Source of the DNA: JAKZVK01 sp965261065
GTDB lineage: Bacteria > Acidobacteriota > Terriglobia > Bryobacterales > UBA6623
Reading direction: 5' to 3'
NCBI GenBank assembly: GCA_965261065.1
Contig: OZ253444.1
Coordinates: 6,696,001 to 6,760,000, forward strand
Length of the DNA stretch: 64,000 nt
Position numbers and translations under genes: made by a program. Positions 49,237-58,379 of this stretch are shown in pieces. A model generated the notes under the pieces. The model ran no database searches, was not told where the DNA came from, and saw nothing but the letters and a program-made list of their open reading frames with translations. Every line of letters starts with the position of its first letter. The stretch's first letter is position 1.

Positions 49237-49808
49237 TCAGGAATTACTGGACCATGAAGGAGCGCAGGTCGTGCAGCCCGACATCAACTGGTGCGGAGGG
49301 TTGACGGAGATCCGGCGCATCGGCGCGTTGGCGGCGGCGAGGAACCTGCCAGTCATCCCGCACCAAGGGGGCACGGTGTGGGAGCTGCACTACTTGATGG
49401 CGACTCCGAACGCACCGCTGGCCGAGAGCATCGGGCCGTCGCGGCAGATCGAGGCCGAGCGCAAGTCGTTCATCCGGGCTGTGACGCCGCTGCCGGACGA
49501 GGACGGCTATGCCACGCCGTCGGACGAGCCGGGATTCGGTTTGGATCTCAAGCCCTACTTGGGCTAAAGTTGTACTTTCGGCACACGTAGCCGTCTTCCG
49601 TGAGAAAGCCGACCCCCTGCAGTTCTTCCGAGGTTCTTCTCTCCCTTCGCGAAAAGGCCCCAGTAACCGAAGAGGCCCCGGTAACCGACAGGGGCCCTGG
49701 AACACGGTGCGTTGCTTTGTGCGCGGCGCGTGAGCCAATGGCGCAGCCCGTGTGCTCCGAGGAAGCCGCGGGCGAGGGCTCGATGCACTCGCTTCTAAGG
49801 CATACCTA

Positions 49809-51914
49809 GTGCGGAATTCACAGAACGCGGTTTCCCCGCTCCCGTTCGAACCATGGATGACCGCCGCCACGACCGGTCTGGCCGCGGCTCTGTCGCTGGC
49901 GTCGTTCGACCTCATACTCAGCGTGGTGTTCGGGCGCTTTGGGGCGCTTCGCGAAGCCGCGGGCGTGACGACGTACTTCGCCGGCTCGTTTGTCGTGGTG
50001 GCGGCGATCTACGTTCTGCTGTGGGTTGTGGTCGGCCTGCCCGCGAAGCTGGTATTCAAGCTGCCCGCTTCCGCCCTGTCCGTCGGCCTGGCCACGACCG
50101 TTGTTTTTCCCTTGTTCCTTGGCGTGTTGAGAGCAGGGAGCCTCGACATCCAAAAACTTGCCGGTAGCCTCTATGCGATCTGCGCGGTGGTGGGCTTGAG
50201 CCTCACGCCTGGCGTGTTGGCGTATTTGCTGGCCTCGGCCCTCGACCGGGACGACGAGCGGTCGCGGCGGGTCGCCCGGGTCTTCGTGGTCGCGCCGGTG
50301 ATTCTGGTCGAGGCGCTCGCGATTTTCTGGCTACGGTTCGCCTGGCTGGGCGGGCCGTTGTCGTGGCAATCGGTTGTTTTCTACCTGTTGGCACTGGCGT
50401 TCGTTATGGGGACGGTTCGGCTGTTGTGGAAGCCGAGGGCCATGAGACGCGTGCCGGTGTTGCTCTTGGCTCTGGCGCTGGTTGCGTGTCTTGTGGCTGG
50501 AGTAAGGATCCTGTCCCGCGGCCCGACGTTGGAGGCCGAGGCGCCACTGTTTTCGCAAGACCACCAAGTGAAGCGAGTGCTGCTCATCACGATCGACACG
50601 CTGAGGCACGACTCCATGTTGGCAGGGAAGACGCCGAGTGACGGTCCTAACATCGATGCGTTGGCTCGGCAGAGTGTCGTGTTTGAAAACGCCTATGCGC
50701 CGGCGCCGTGGACGCCTCCCTCCATCGCGTCGATCATGACGGGGCTTACACCCTGGGCGCACACCGTCTCGCGGCGGCAGACGGTTTTTCCCGTGGCAAC
50801 GCCCTATCTCCCGGATCGGATGCTGGAGGCGGGCTACGCCACCGCCGCCTTCGGCGCCAACTCGCTGTTGACGCACCAGAGCGCGCTGTCACGGAGCTTC
50901 GAGACCTATCATTTCCCGGAGCGAGGCCGGCCCACCACCCTCGGGGTGGCGGCACTTCGTGTTCTGCTCGGTCCGGTCAGGATGAGCGATCAGCATTGGA
51001 CCGAGGAGATTACGGCACTGGCTGAGCAGTGGATCGAGTTGCATCAGGAGCAGGATTTCTTTCTGTGGCTGCACTACTTCGACCCCCCTGCTCCCTATAT
51101 CCCGCCGGAGGAATTCTTGTCCGACATGTCCGACCGGCCCCCGCTGCGCGCCGGGTTTGAGTTCGACCGCTCGCAGTTGCTCTCTCGGGTGGCAACGTAC
51201 TCACCGCGGCAGAAGCGCTGGCTGAAGGACCTGTACCGGGCCGAGGTGCGTTATGTCGACGACCGTATCGGCCGGCTGATCGGTACGCTCAAGCGTCTTG
51301 GTTTGTACGAAGAGTCGCTGATCGTAGTCACGAGCGATCATGGGGAGGAGTTTTGGGAACACGGGGCGGTACGGCACGGACACACTTTCTACGATGAGTT
51401 GCTGAGGGTGCCGCTGCTCGTGAAGCCGCCTGGCTCGTCGACGCCGTTGGTGCGGCAGGTGCCGCAAAACGTCTCCATTGTGAGCGTGATGCCGACGGTG
51501 CTCGAGATGTGTGGCTTGACGTTCAACCCCGAGCAGTTCTCCGCGCCTTCACTCGTGCCTTGGTTCTCCCGGAAGAGCAACGGGGCTGGCGAGGCGGAAA
51601 AGGAGCAGCCCGTCTTCGCTACGCATCCAAATTACTTCGAAGACCGCGAGGTGGTCGTCGAAGGCCATTGGAAGTACATTCGTTTTGAAGAAGAAGATCG
51701 GCGCGAACTCTACGACCTGGCGGCCGACCCGGCCGAGCAAATGAACATCGCCGATCGAGAGCAGGGCCGCGTCAGTGAACTCGAAGCGGTGATCGCGCTG
51801 CACCGCGAAAAGAGCGCCGAGCTGAAGCAGCGCTACGGTATCGGAAAGCCCGCGAGCCCCGAAGAACGGGAGCGGATTCGTGAACAGCTCAAGTCGCTGG
51901 GCTACATCCAATGA
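49809..51914 (+). CDS. Membrane-anchored sulfatase-fold hydrolase/transferase, first of a tandem pair
   Basis: 701 aa from GTG 49809, chosen because it gives the same length as the neighbour (700 aa). About six membrane segments occupy residues 15-230. The alkaline-phosphatase-superfamily domain follows: LLITIDTLRHD (metal Asp), nucleophile region APAPWTPPSIASIMTGL, VVTSDHGEEFWEHG and RHGHTFYDE. The true-sulfatase signature C/S-x-P-x-R is absent: Thr occupies the formylglycine site and Ile replaces Arg. It is therefore more likely a phosphatase or phospho-group transferase acting in the periplasm. The C-terminus LKSLGYIQ is shared with the neighbour, whose ATG lies 10 bp past this stop. Confidence 0.75.
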   Translation: MRNSQNAVSPLPFEPWMTAATTGLAAALSLASFDLILSVVFGRFGALREAAGVTTYFAGSFVVVAAIYVLLWVVVGLPAKLVFKLPASALSVGLATTVVFPLFLGVLRAGSLDIQKLAGSLYAICAVVGLSLTPGVLAYLLASALDRDDERSRRVARVFVVAPVILVEALAIFWLRFAWLGGPLSWQSVVFYLLALAFVMGTVRLLWKPRAMRRVPVLLLALALVACLVAGVRILSRGPTLEAEAPLFSQDHQVKRVLLITIDTLRHDSMLAGKTPSDGPNIDALARQSVVFENAYAPAPWTPPSIASIMTGLTPWAHTVSRRQTVFPVATPYLPDRMLEAGYATAAFGANSLLTHQSALSRSFETYHFPERGRPTTLGVAALRVLLGPVRMSDQHWTEEITALAEQWIELHQEQDFFLWLHYFDPPAPYIPPEEFLSDMSDRPPLRAGFEFDRSQLLSRVATYSPRQKRWLKDLYRAEVRYVDDRIGRLIGTLKRLGLYEESLIVVTSDHGEEFWEHGAVRHGHTFYDELLRVPLLVKPPGSSTPLVRQVPQNVSIVSVMPTVLEMCGLTFNPEQFSAPSLVPWFSRKSNGAGEAEKEQPVFATHPNYFEDREVVVEGHWKYIRFEEEDRRELYDLAADPAEQMNIADREQGRVSELEAVIALHREKSAELKQRYGIGKPASPEERERIREQLKSLGYIQ

Positions 51915-51924
51915 TGGAGAGGGA

Positions 51925-54026
51925 ATGACGGATTCGACACGCGGGAGTGCCGCGGAAGACGGCGGGTGGGCCGCGCGCATACCCGCGCCGGTGGCCGTCG
52001 GCTTGATTGCCGGCCTGACTCTGGGCGCCTTTGACGTCGCCGTCGTGCTGCTCGGCGAACGCTCGACGTCCATCGCTCCGCTGGCGGCCCTGTTGTTCCA
52101 CACGGCCGGCTCTATGGTGGTGGCGTGGGCGATCTACGCGGTGCTGAGGATTCTGATCGGGCTGCCGTTGAAGTTGGTTGGCAAGCTGCCGGCGGCGACG
52201 GTGTCGGTTGTGTTGGCGGCGGGATTGGCGCCGCTGCTGGTGATCCGGGGGGCGTTCGCGCCTGTTTCTTCGCTGGCGGCGATGTTCAATCCGTATCGCG
52301 TCGTGATGCTGCTCGGTTTCAGCGTCGCGATCGGATGGTCCGCGCTATACGCCGCGAAGGCGATCGCCACGCAGGAGGAGATTCGGCGCCGGTTCGTAAC
52401 GGCGGCGTGGGTCCTGCCGGTTCTGGCTACGCAGGTCCTTGTTCTCGTCTGGCTCCGCATCTTTCAACTGCGCCCGGGTCTCGGCTGGAAATCGATCGCT
52501 CTCTAGGTTTTCTGGCCCTGATGATCGCGACGGTCGCGGCGACGCGGAGTGCCCGCTTCCGGCGCCTGGCACCCCTGGCGCCGGTGACGATCATCGCGGT
52601 GCTGCTGTCGGTCTTGGGAGTGTATCCGCTCACGCTCGAGCCGGCGATCGAGACGCACGCCGCGCCTTTTTCTAAGGAGCATTCGGTCAAACGCGTGATC
52701 CTCATCACGATCGACACGCTGCGGTGGGACGCGTTGACGATCTACAATCCCGCGAGCCAACTAACTCCCAACCTTGCCGCGCTGGCCCAGGACAGTATCG
52801 TCTTCGATCGGGCCTATACCCCCTCACCCTGGACACTGCCCTCGATGGCGTCGATTATGAGCGGGCTTTCGACCTTGGTGCACGGCGTCTCGAAAGAGAA
52901 TCCGGGGTTTCCCCACGGGGCCCCTCTGCTGGGTGATCTTCTCGGTGACGCCGGTTACGTCACCGGGGCGTTCGGCGGCAATACATTGCTGGAGCGGCAA
53001 GAGGCCTTGGCTCGCGGCTTTCAGGCGTTTCACTTCCCTCGCGGGGCCCCGGCGGAAACGCTGGCCAAGGCCGGATTGATGGCGATCGTAAGGCGCGCAA
53101 CGCTGTCGGGCCAACAGATGACGGAATGGATCACCAGATTTGCCGAAGATTGGACTCGCGCGAACCGGGACAACGATTTTCTGCTGTGGGTTCACTACCT
53201 CGATCCCCACTCGCCGTATCTTCCGCCCGAGCAGTTCATTCCCAACCCCGAGCTGGCGCCCGGGCTCGACATCGGATACCGCTGGGATTTTCGCGCGGTG
53301 CGTAGTGGCGACGTGCGGATGTCACTTAAGCGGCAGGCCTGGGTGCAGGAACTATACCGCGCCGAGGTCCGCTACGTCGATGACCGGATCGGACGCTACC
53401 TGGGCACTCTCAAGGAGTTGGGGCTCTATGACGATTCGCTGATCATCGTCACCAGCGACCACGGAGAGGAGTTTTGGGACCACGGCAGCGTCGACCACGG
53501 CCATACACTCTACAACGAGATGATCCAGGCTCCGCTGATCATCAAGCTGCCCTCGTCAACGCCGCCGCCGGCGCGCCGGCAGGTGGACAACTATGTGTCC
53601 ACCGTGAGCTTGCTGCCGACGATCCTCGAGCTGTGCGGTATCAGCTATAAGCCGGAGGATTTCTCGGGCTCGTCGCTGGTCCCGCTATGGTCAGAGGAGG
53701 CGGAGGTCACCGAAGACCGGCCGCTGTTTGTCTCCAAGCTCGTCTACTACCAGGAACAGGAAGCGGTGCTGCACGGGGGCTGGAAGTACATTCAGGTGCT
53801 GGGCCGCGACGAAGAGCAGCTCTACGATATGAACGCCGATCCGGGCGAAACGATGAACGTCGCGATGTCAGAGGTCGAGCGCAAAGCCGAGCTGCTGGCT
53901 CTGCTGGAGGAACACCGCACCGCGAGCCGCGCACTGGCCGAGAGGCATGGCCTGCGGTCGCCGGACACGGCGGCCCAGCAGGAGAGGGTGCGCGAGCAGT
54001 TGCGGTCGCTGGGGTACATCCAGTAG
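51925..54026 (+). pseudogene. Second sulfatase-fold membrane protein, one frameshift
   Basis: ATG 51925 with GGAGAGGGA directly upstream. The membrane part is in frame to TAG at 52504-52506 (GLGWKSIAL), then continues one frame over from GFLALMIATVAATRS to 54026. A single lost base at about 52504 explains it; repaired length is 700 aa. The catalytic domain is complete: ILITIDTLRWD, SPWTLPSMASIMSGL (Thr again), IVTSDHGEEFWDHG and DHGHTLYNE. It may be a recent pseudogene, an assembly error, or (less likely) a two-part protein. Its similarity to the upstream gene throughout marks a tandem duplication. Confidence 0.75.
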
Positions 54027-54187
54027 GCGCTACGAATGCGCGAGACACCTGGGTTCGCAGACTCACGCAGGGTACGCCCAGACGCCCGTGTTCGGATCGC
54101 CCGCGTCCCGAGACGGCGCTGAGCGAGCGAGAATCCGCCGCGGTGCTCCTGATGGAAGCGCAGGGGTGTGCGACAAATTTGTGAGGC

Positions 54188-55477
54188 TCAGGCCGCGCGA
54201 GCGCGATTCTCCCAGTAGTCGTCGAAGCGGTTGCTGAGCCGTGCGCAACGCAAAGCCGTGATAGCGTTCGCGCCGCGCACGCTCCAGAACATGCCCGAGC
54301 GCTTCAACCGACTCGCAATGACGGTGCGGCAACCCGCCTCGATCACGCCTGAGCCCACAAACAAGCCCTGCCGGCGAAACTCGCCGTAACGCATGCGCTC
54401 CGCATGGCGCTGGAAGTAGTCCGCCTCCAGCGCCAGCGGATGCGCCAACTCCGGGTCGTCGGTTTCGATCTCGCGCAGCGCAGTGACGAGTTGCTCGATG
54501 CGCCCCGCGTCGAGCTTTTTCTGCATGCGCCGCGCCCAACCGCGGAGGCGCTTTTGTTGTTGGGGAAACAGCTTCGACGCCAGCTCCCACAGATGTTCGC
54601 GAGCGTGATACAAGTCGACGATCTCGATCGCGCCGGGAAAGTATTCGTGCGAAAGATTCCAGATCCAGCCCGCACCGTCGCCAAGCACGACCTTCTTGCG
54701 CGCCCGACTCCAACCCCGTCGCCAAGCCTCGCTGTAAATGCGGCGTCCGAAGGCGGCGGCGTCCTCGATCGCGCCGGTGTAGCTGGTCGAGTCTTCGTCG
54801 CGCACGGGACGGCCTTGTTCGTCGCAGCTTGTTTGCGTGAACACACAGCCGAGCTTGACCTCGCGCGTGCCGGCCGGGCCGCCGTCCTTACCCTTGCGGC
54901 CGGCCGTCTCGGCGGCGGTGACCGGTACGCCCGTGCCGTCCATCTCGATGTAGAGAATCGGAGTTTCAGGTCCTGACATCGCAGGAAGCTCCAGCGGTAC
55001 GGCGCGCGCGATCGCGGCTTGTTCTTCGCTGGCGACATCTTCGCCGATCGCCTCGGCTTCGCGCTCGACAGGCTTGGCGGTCAGCCGCACTCCGGCCAAC
55101 TCGTCGAGCAACGCGCGACCGCGATCGAACGACGTCTCGGAGCCGACCAGCGCCGTCATGCGGCGCACGCCTGGCGAATACTGCGTCGCTTTGACGGCCA
55201 GCTCTTGGTCGTGCGGCGCGAAGCCTTTGCCGCAGCGGCTGCAGTGATAGTACGGCCGTTCGACGACGACCTCGCCCAGCATCGTGACGAGCTTCTTCGG
55301 CCGCCGACCGGCGTAGCGCGCTGGCGAGCCGCAGGCGCAGGGCTGCTGCGATTCGCCGGCCGCGTCTTCGTTCAACAGCGTCTCGAGCAAGACAGCGCCG
55401 GCTTGATGCAGCGCGTCGCGCGTCGCCTGTTCGACGGCTTCGAGGTCGAGCGACCCGCGCTTGCGCCTCTCACACAA
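54188..55477 (-). CDS. ISKra4-family transposase, copy B
   Basis: 429 aa counted from a TTG at 55477, but the frame is open upstream to the A8 run near 55545. In that frame the sequence TEAIQQEVAVEVGRLLRVVL precedes MCERRKRG. Features: zinc-finger-like ACGSPARYAG...CSRCGKGF, LYIEMDGTGVPV (Asp), KVVLGDGAGWIWNL (Asp), GLFVGSGVIEAGCRTVIASRLKRSGMFW (Glu region). It is probably made mainly as a -1 frameshift fusion with the first ORF. Confidence 0.9.
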   Translation of the reverse strand: MCERRKRGSLDLEAVEQATRDALHQAGAVLLETLLNEDAAGESQQPCACGSPARYAGRRPKKLVTMLGEVVVERPYYHCSRCGKGFAPHDQELAVKATQYSPGVRRMTALVGSETSFDRGRALLDELAGVRLTAKPVEREAEAIGEDVASEEQAAIARAVPLELPAMSGPETPILYIEMDGTGVPVTAAETAGRKGKDGGPAGTREVKLGCVFTQTSCDEQGRPVRDEDSTSYTGAIEDAAAFGRRIYSEAWRRGWSRARKKVVLGDGAGWIWNLSHEYFPGAIEIVDLYHAREHLWELASKLFPQQQKRLRGWARRMQKKLDAGRIEQLVTALREIETDDPELAHPLALEADYFQRHAERMRYGEFRRQGLFVGSGVIEAGCRTVIASRLKRSGMFWSVRGANAITALRCARLSNRFDDYWENRARAA

Positions 55478-55503
55478 GACGACCCGTAGCAGCCTCCCTA
55501 CTT

Positions 55504-55902
55504 CTACGGCGACTTCTTGCTGGATCGCCTCGGTCGTTTTTTTTCCTGCGGACTCAGCTCGGCGTCCTCGGCGACGGGGCGCAAGCGGCAGATCTGTTCG
55601 TTGACTTCGAGCAGTTGTCGGCTCAGCTCCCGGAAGCGGTGAAAAGCCTCAACTTCGCGTTGCGCTTTGCGCCGCTGGGCGGGCGAGGAAAAGGTCTCAC
55701 TCACGGTCTTGCCGTTGACCTTCCTGGTCAGGCGGTAGTTCGGGCCATGAGCGGGCTGGCCGGGCTGATGGCAGCGGCAGGACGGTTTGCCGCAGCGGCC
55801 GCTGACAGCGCTGATGGATCCGCTGCGGAAGTCTCCTAGATCGAGAATCCGAGCGAGGATGGCCTTTCGTTGACGTTCGAGCGCGACGAGAGATTCGGGC
55901 AT
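55504..55902 (-). CDS. ISKra4 first ORF (DUF6788-like), copy B
   Basis: 132 aa, start ATG 55902 after AGGAAAGGAGG. Contains the Cys cluster SGRCGKPSCRCHQ and a coiled-coil C-terminus. Near its end, GAA-AAA-AAA-CGA carries eight As. Slipping back one base there enters the transposase frame, so the 0-frame product is a short accessory protein and the -1 product is the full transposase. Confidence 0.8.
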   Translation of the reverse strand: MPESLVALERQRKAILARILDLGDFRSGSISAVSGRCGKPSCRCHQPGQPAHGPNYRLTRKVNGKTVSETFSSPAQRRKAQREVEAFHRFRELSRQLLEVNEQICRLRPVAEDAELSPQEKKRPRRSSKKSP

Positions 55903-56053
55903 AGTACGCCTCCTTTCCTAACGTATCATTACGTAAGGATTCGCGCGCAAAAAAGGGGGACCCGCAAATCATCACTTTCTTGTCGCGCACCCGAGGCGCA
56001 GGCGACTCCAGATCTCCTGTACTCTAGGTCGCAGCCCAGCCGGGAGTAAATCC

Positions 56054-56914
56054 TTGACTCGTGAGGAATCCAAAATAGCCGACGTAGTGTACGCGACAAA
56101 CGAGAAACACTACGAAGCGAAGTACTCCACGTTGGATCCCTCGGGGCTGATCGAGCAGGCAAAGGATCTGACTTTTTTTCACGAAGCGATCCGCATTCAT
56201 ACTTCGTGGTTCTCCCTCTACCTCGACGGCTTTCAGAAGCGACTCGCGAGCAAAACCGTACTCGAGCTGGGTGCCGGCGATGGGCTCAATGCCTTGCTGA
56301 TGGCGCGGCTTGGAGCAAAGGTGATCGCCGTCGAGATATCGCGGTCAGCCGTCGATAAGTTTTCTCGCGCCGCCGACGATCTCAGCCTGGATGTGACTGG
56401 GCTATGCGGTGATTTCCTGGAGATGGATCTACCCACCGTGGACTACATAATCGGCAAATCGTTCTTGCACCACCTAACACACGAGACGGAAGACCAAGTT
56501 CTTGGGAAGGCCGGCGCCTTGCTCGATCCATCCGGGGAGGCACGATTCTTCGAGCCCGCCGTGAACTCTCGAATGCTGGACACACTGCGATGGCTGGTGC
56601 CGGTGGAAGACCGACCCTCCAGTCTGAACAGGGTCCAGTTTGCCGAATGGAAACGAAAGGACCCACATCCGGACCGTGACAATAGCAGTTCACATTACGC
56701 GGAAGCGGCAGCAAAACATTTCAAGGAAGTGCGCATTGTGCCGGTGGGTGGCATCGAACGATTCCGGAGGTTGACTGGCCGCACTCGCTGGAGCCAGGCG
56801 TTCGGGCGCTGGGCGCTGGCGTTCGAACGGCGTTTCGTACCTGAGGGGATACACCGCCCCCTCGCGCGTTGCCAGTTGATCGTGATGTCCTCGCCACTAC
56901 ACAAGGGTGGGTGA
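56054..56914 (+). CDS. Class I SAM-dependent methyltransferase
   Basis: 286 aa from TTG 56054, with GGGAG seven bases upstream. The SAM-binding motif I is VLELGAGDGLNALLMARLGAKVIAVEIS; the acidic end of strand 2 is VEIS. Motif II region is VDYIIGKSFLHHL. The substrate is unknown. The N-terminal 60 residues are polar and helical. The C-terminal half (from about 190) is basic and lacks membrane segments. Upstream is ISKra4 copy B, only 60 bp away, so the native promoter may be lost. Confidence 0.78.
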   Translation: MTREESKIADVVYATNEKHYEAKYSTLDPSGLIEQAKDLTFFHEAIRIHTSWFSLYLDGFQKRLASKTVLELGAGDGLNALLMARLGAKVIAVEISRSAVDKFSRAADDLSLDVTGLCGDFLEMDLPTVDYIIGKSFLHHLTHETEDQVLGKAGALLDPSGEARFFEPAVNSRMLDTLRWLVPVEDRPSSLNRVQFAEWKRKDPHPDRDNSSSHYAEAAAKHFKEVRIVPVGGIERFRRLTGRTRWSQAFGRWALAFERRFVPEGIHRPLARCQLIVMSSPLHKGG

Positions 56915-57020
56915 AGCCCGTCTCGTGGCCGCGCGCATTGCTGGACGGCACATCCGACGCCGTGGCCCTCTGCTACGTCTGTGGTTTCGTTGCGTGAGGC
57001 CGCCTAGTTTCGGGCTATTC

Positions 57021-57890
57021 TCAGTCGCGCGAGGAGCGATCGAACACTAGCAAGGTCTGGCAGGCGCGCACGCGGACGTCCATCACCGGGTCGTCGAGCA
57101 GCGGGACCAGCTTCGGAGCGAGCGATACGGCTTTCGCATCGCCGGCGAAGGTGGCCGCGTAGGCGCGGATCAACTTGTTCTCGTGGGTGAGATTGCGCTC
57201 GAGGGCCTGGAGCCCTTCGGCGTCGCCGAGCGCGGCCAGGGCGTGCTCGAAGTAGCAGCGCGTCAGATCATCGCTCGAGCGGCGAACTCCGGCGCGAAGC
57301 CCGGGGACGTCGGAGGGGCCGCCGATTCGCCCCAGCACCCAGGCCGCGATGCGGGCAGTTTCGAGATCGGGATCGGTGAGTCTCGCGTGCAGCATCCGCA
57401 TGGCGCCGCGGTCGCCGTGCTTGGCGAGGGCGCCGGCGGCCATGATCTGGAGGATCGGATTGCCTCGGTTGCCCATGGCCGCGCGCAGGGTGTTGCCGTC
57501 GCCGACCTGGCCCACTTTGTAGAGGCTTTCGGCGGCATGGACGTGGGCGTAGGCGTCGGGCTTGGCGAGGATGTCGAGCATGACGCGGGCCTTCGAAGAG
57601 TCACCGGCTCGCACGAGTTCGCGCGACCAGACGCATTTCTTGCGGTCGTCGGTTTCGTTAGCCAGGCGTTGGGTGAAGGGGCCGCTGACTTCGTGAGCGC
57701 GTCCGGCGCGGGTGAGAGCTTCGGCGGCGTGGATCGCCGTAGGGAAGTCCTCGGCGTGAATCGCTTCGTTCAAGATCGAGACACAGCGAGACTTCGTTTC
57801 CGGCGAAAGTTGGTAGTCCGAGGGCGGCTGGGCCTGGAGAGGGTTTGTTGCGATGGGGAACGCGAGGAGGATGGTGGCGAGGATGCGCAT
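57021..57890 (-). CDS. Exported HEAT-repeat protein
   Basis: 289 aa from ATG 57890, with GGAG upstream. Signal peptide MRILATILLAFPIATNPLQA. Residues 60-285 are consecutive 30-35-residue helical repeats of the HEAT/PBS-lyase type (HAAESLYKVGQVGDGNTLRAAMG; ILQIMAAGALAKHGDRGAMRMLHARL; TARIAAWVLGRIGGPSDVPGL). Probably a periplasmic protein-interaction scaffold. No catalytic motif. Confidence 0.75.
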   Translation of the reverse strand: MRILATILLAFPIATNPLQAQPPSDYQLSPETKSRCVSILNEAIHAEDFPTAIHAAEALTRAGRAHEVSGPFTQRLANETDDRKKCVWSRELVRAGDSSKARVMLDILAKPDAYAHVHAAESLYKVGQVGDGNTLRAAMGNRGNPILQIMAAGALAKHGDRGAMRMLHARLTDPDLETARIAAWVLGRIGGPSDVPGLRAGVRRSSDDLTRCYFEHALAALGDAEGLQALERNLTHENKLIRAYAATFAGDAKAVSLAPKLVPLLDDPVMDVRVRACQTLLVFDRSSRD

Positions 57891-57986
57891 GGGGGCTCCG
57901 GCAACAAGCAGGAATCGACGACCGTGGACTATCCTAGCAGCGCTCACGGTTTGGCGAGGGTCTTGATTTCGACCGGGCTGGATCGG

Positions 57987-58057
57987 GTCGGGTACCGGGG
58001 ATTGCGCCCCGGCACCCTCCCACACCACCGGACGTACGGTTTTCCGTATCCGGCGGT
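57987..58057 (-). ncRNA. Group II intron 3' remnant (domains V and VI)
   Basis: On the minus strand 58057-58024 forms the exact 34-nt domain V architecture. A 9-bp stem ACCGCCGGA/TCCGGTGGT (one G-T pair) carries a 2-nt bulge CG on the 3' side only, then a 5-bp stem TACGG/CCGTA closed by an AAAA tetraloop. Six bases later (GTGGGA) an 11-bp domain VI-like hairpin follows (GGGTGCCGGGG/CCCCGGTACCC, loop CGCAAT), ending TACCCGAC, similar to known intron 3' ends. The domain VI bulged A is not evident. No reverse transcriptase frame lies upstream, so this is a fragment. Confidence 0.65.
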
Positions 58058-58379
58058 TGGACCCAGTGTCTGTACCTACACGCCGCAAGACCGGCAGGCC
58101 GCCAACCATCGACCGTCTCCCGTGCCTCGTGCATCGCTTTCTGTCGGGATGGACGCGACACTTGCCCTGGCTCGCGGCGTTGGCCACGAGATCCACCTTG
58201 CGGTTCCCTACGGTTACCTCCATCGGTTCCGGTGAGTACGTTGCAACTCACAAGAAACAGCCCATGCTGGGCACACTAGGGGCACGGCATGCCGTGCCCG
58301 CTGCCACGCATTGCTACAGCATGTGGGGTTCGCCGAACGGGTGCGACCAAGAAACTGACCTTCGCCACAGGCTGTTAGG
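58058..58379. other. Remainder of gap upstream of the intron remnant
   Basis: On the minus strand an open but unrecognisable frame (MEVTVGNRKVDLVANAASQG...) abuts domain V and may be degraded intron sequence. The plus strand carries the palindrome at 58277. No gene is supported. Confidence 0.5.
58277..58299. repeat. Dispersed palindrome, GGGCACGGCATGCCGTGCCC
   Basis: The best-preserved member of the family: TAGGGGCACGGCATGCCGTGCCC, a perfect 20-bp dyad. Confidence 0.8.

Larger units (their letters stand above)
47236..49567 (+). pseudogene. Tat-exported L-rhamnonate-dehydratase-like enolase-superfamily gene, split by IS1595
   Basis: The gene runs 47236-48205 and resumes at 49245-49567. Removing the IS and one target copy restores GAA-TTA-CTG and a 430-aa frame. 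The twin-arginine signal is MNRRRFLQGSAAGLAATG. The enolase-type metal ligands are MLMLDCYMAWD (Asp), VYWIEESLPPDDYRGYGE (Glu) and IATGEHEY (Glu), with IPHQGG supplying the His. Segment order matches rhamnonate/mandelate-racemase-group acid-sugar dehydratases. As it stands the product stops at 48222 after about 328 residues and lacks the catalytic His. Tat export of such an enzyme is unusual but seen with other secreted catabolic enzymes in this phylum. Confidence 0.88.
54164..55992 (-). mobile_element. ISKra4-family element, copy B (intact)
   Basis: 1829 bp with the same termini as copy A (GGGTGCGCGACAAG... and GGGTGTGCGACAAA...). The flanking 9-mers GAAGCGCAG (54155-54163) and GAGGCGCAG (55993-56001) are a target duplication with one later change. 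Inserted between the sulfatase-like genes and the methyltransferase gene. Confidence 0.92.
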
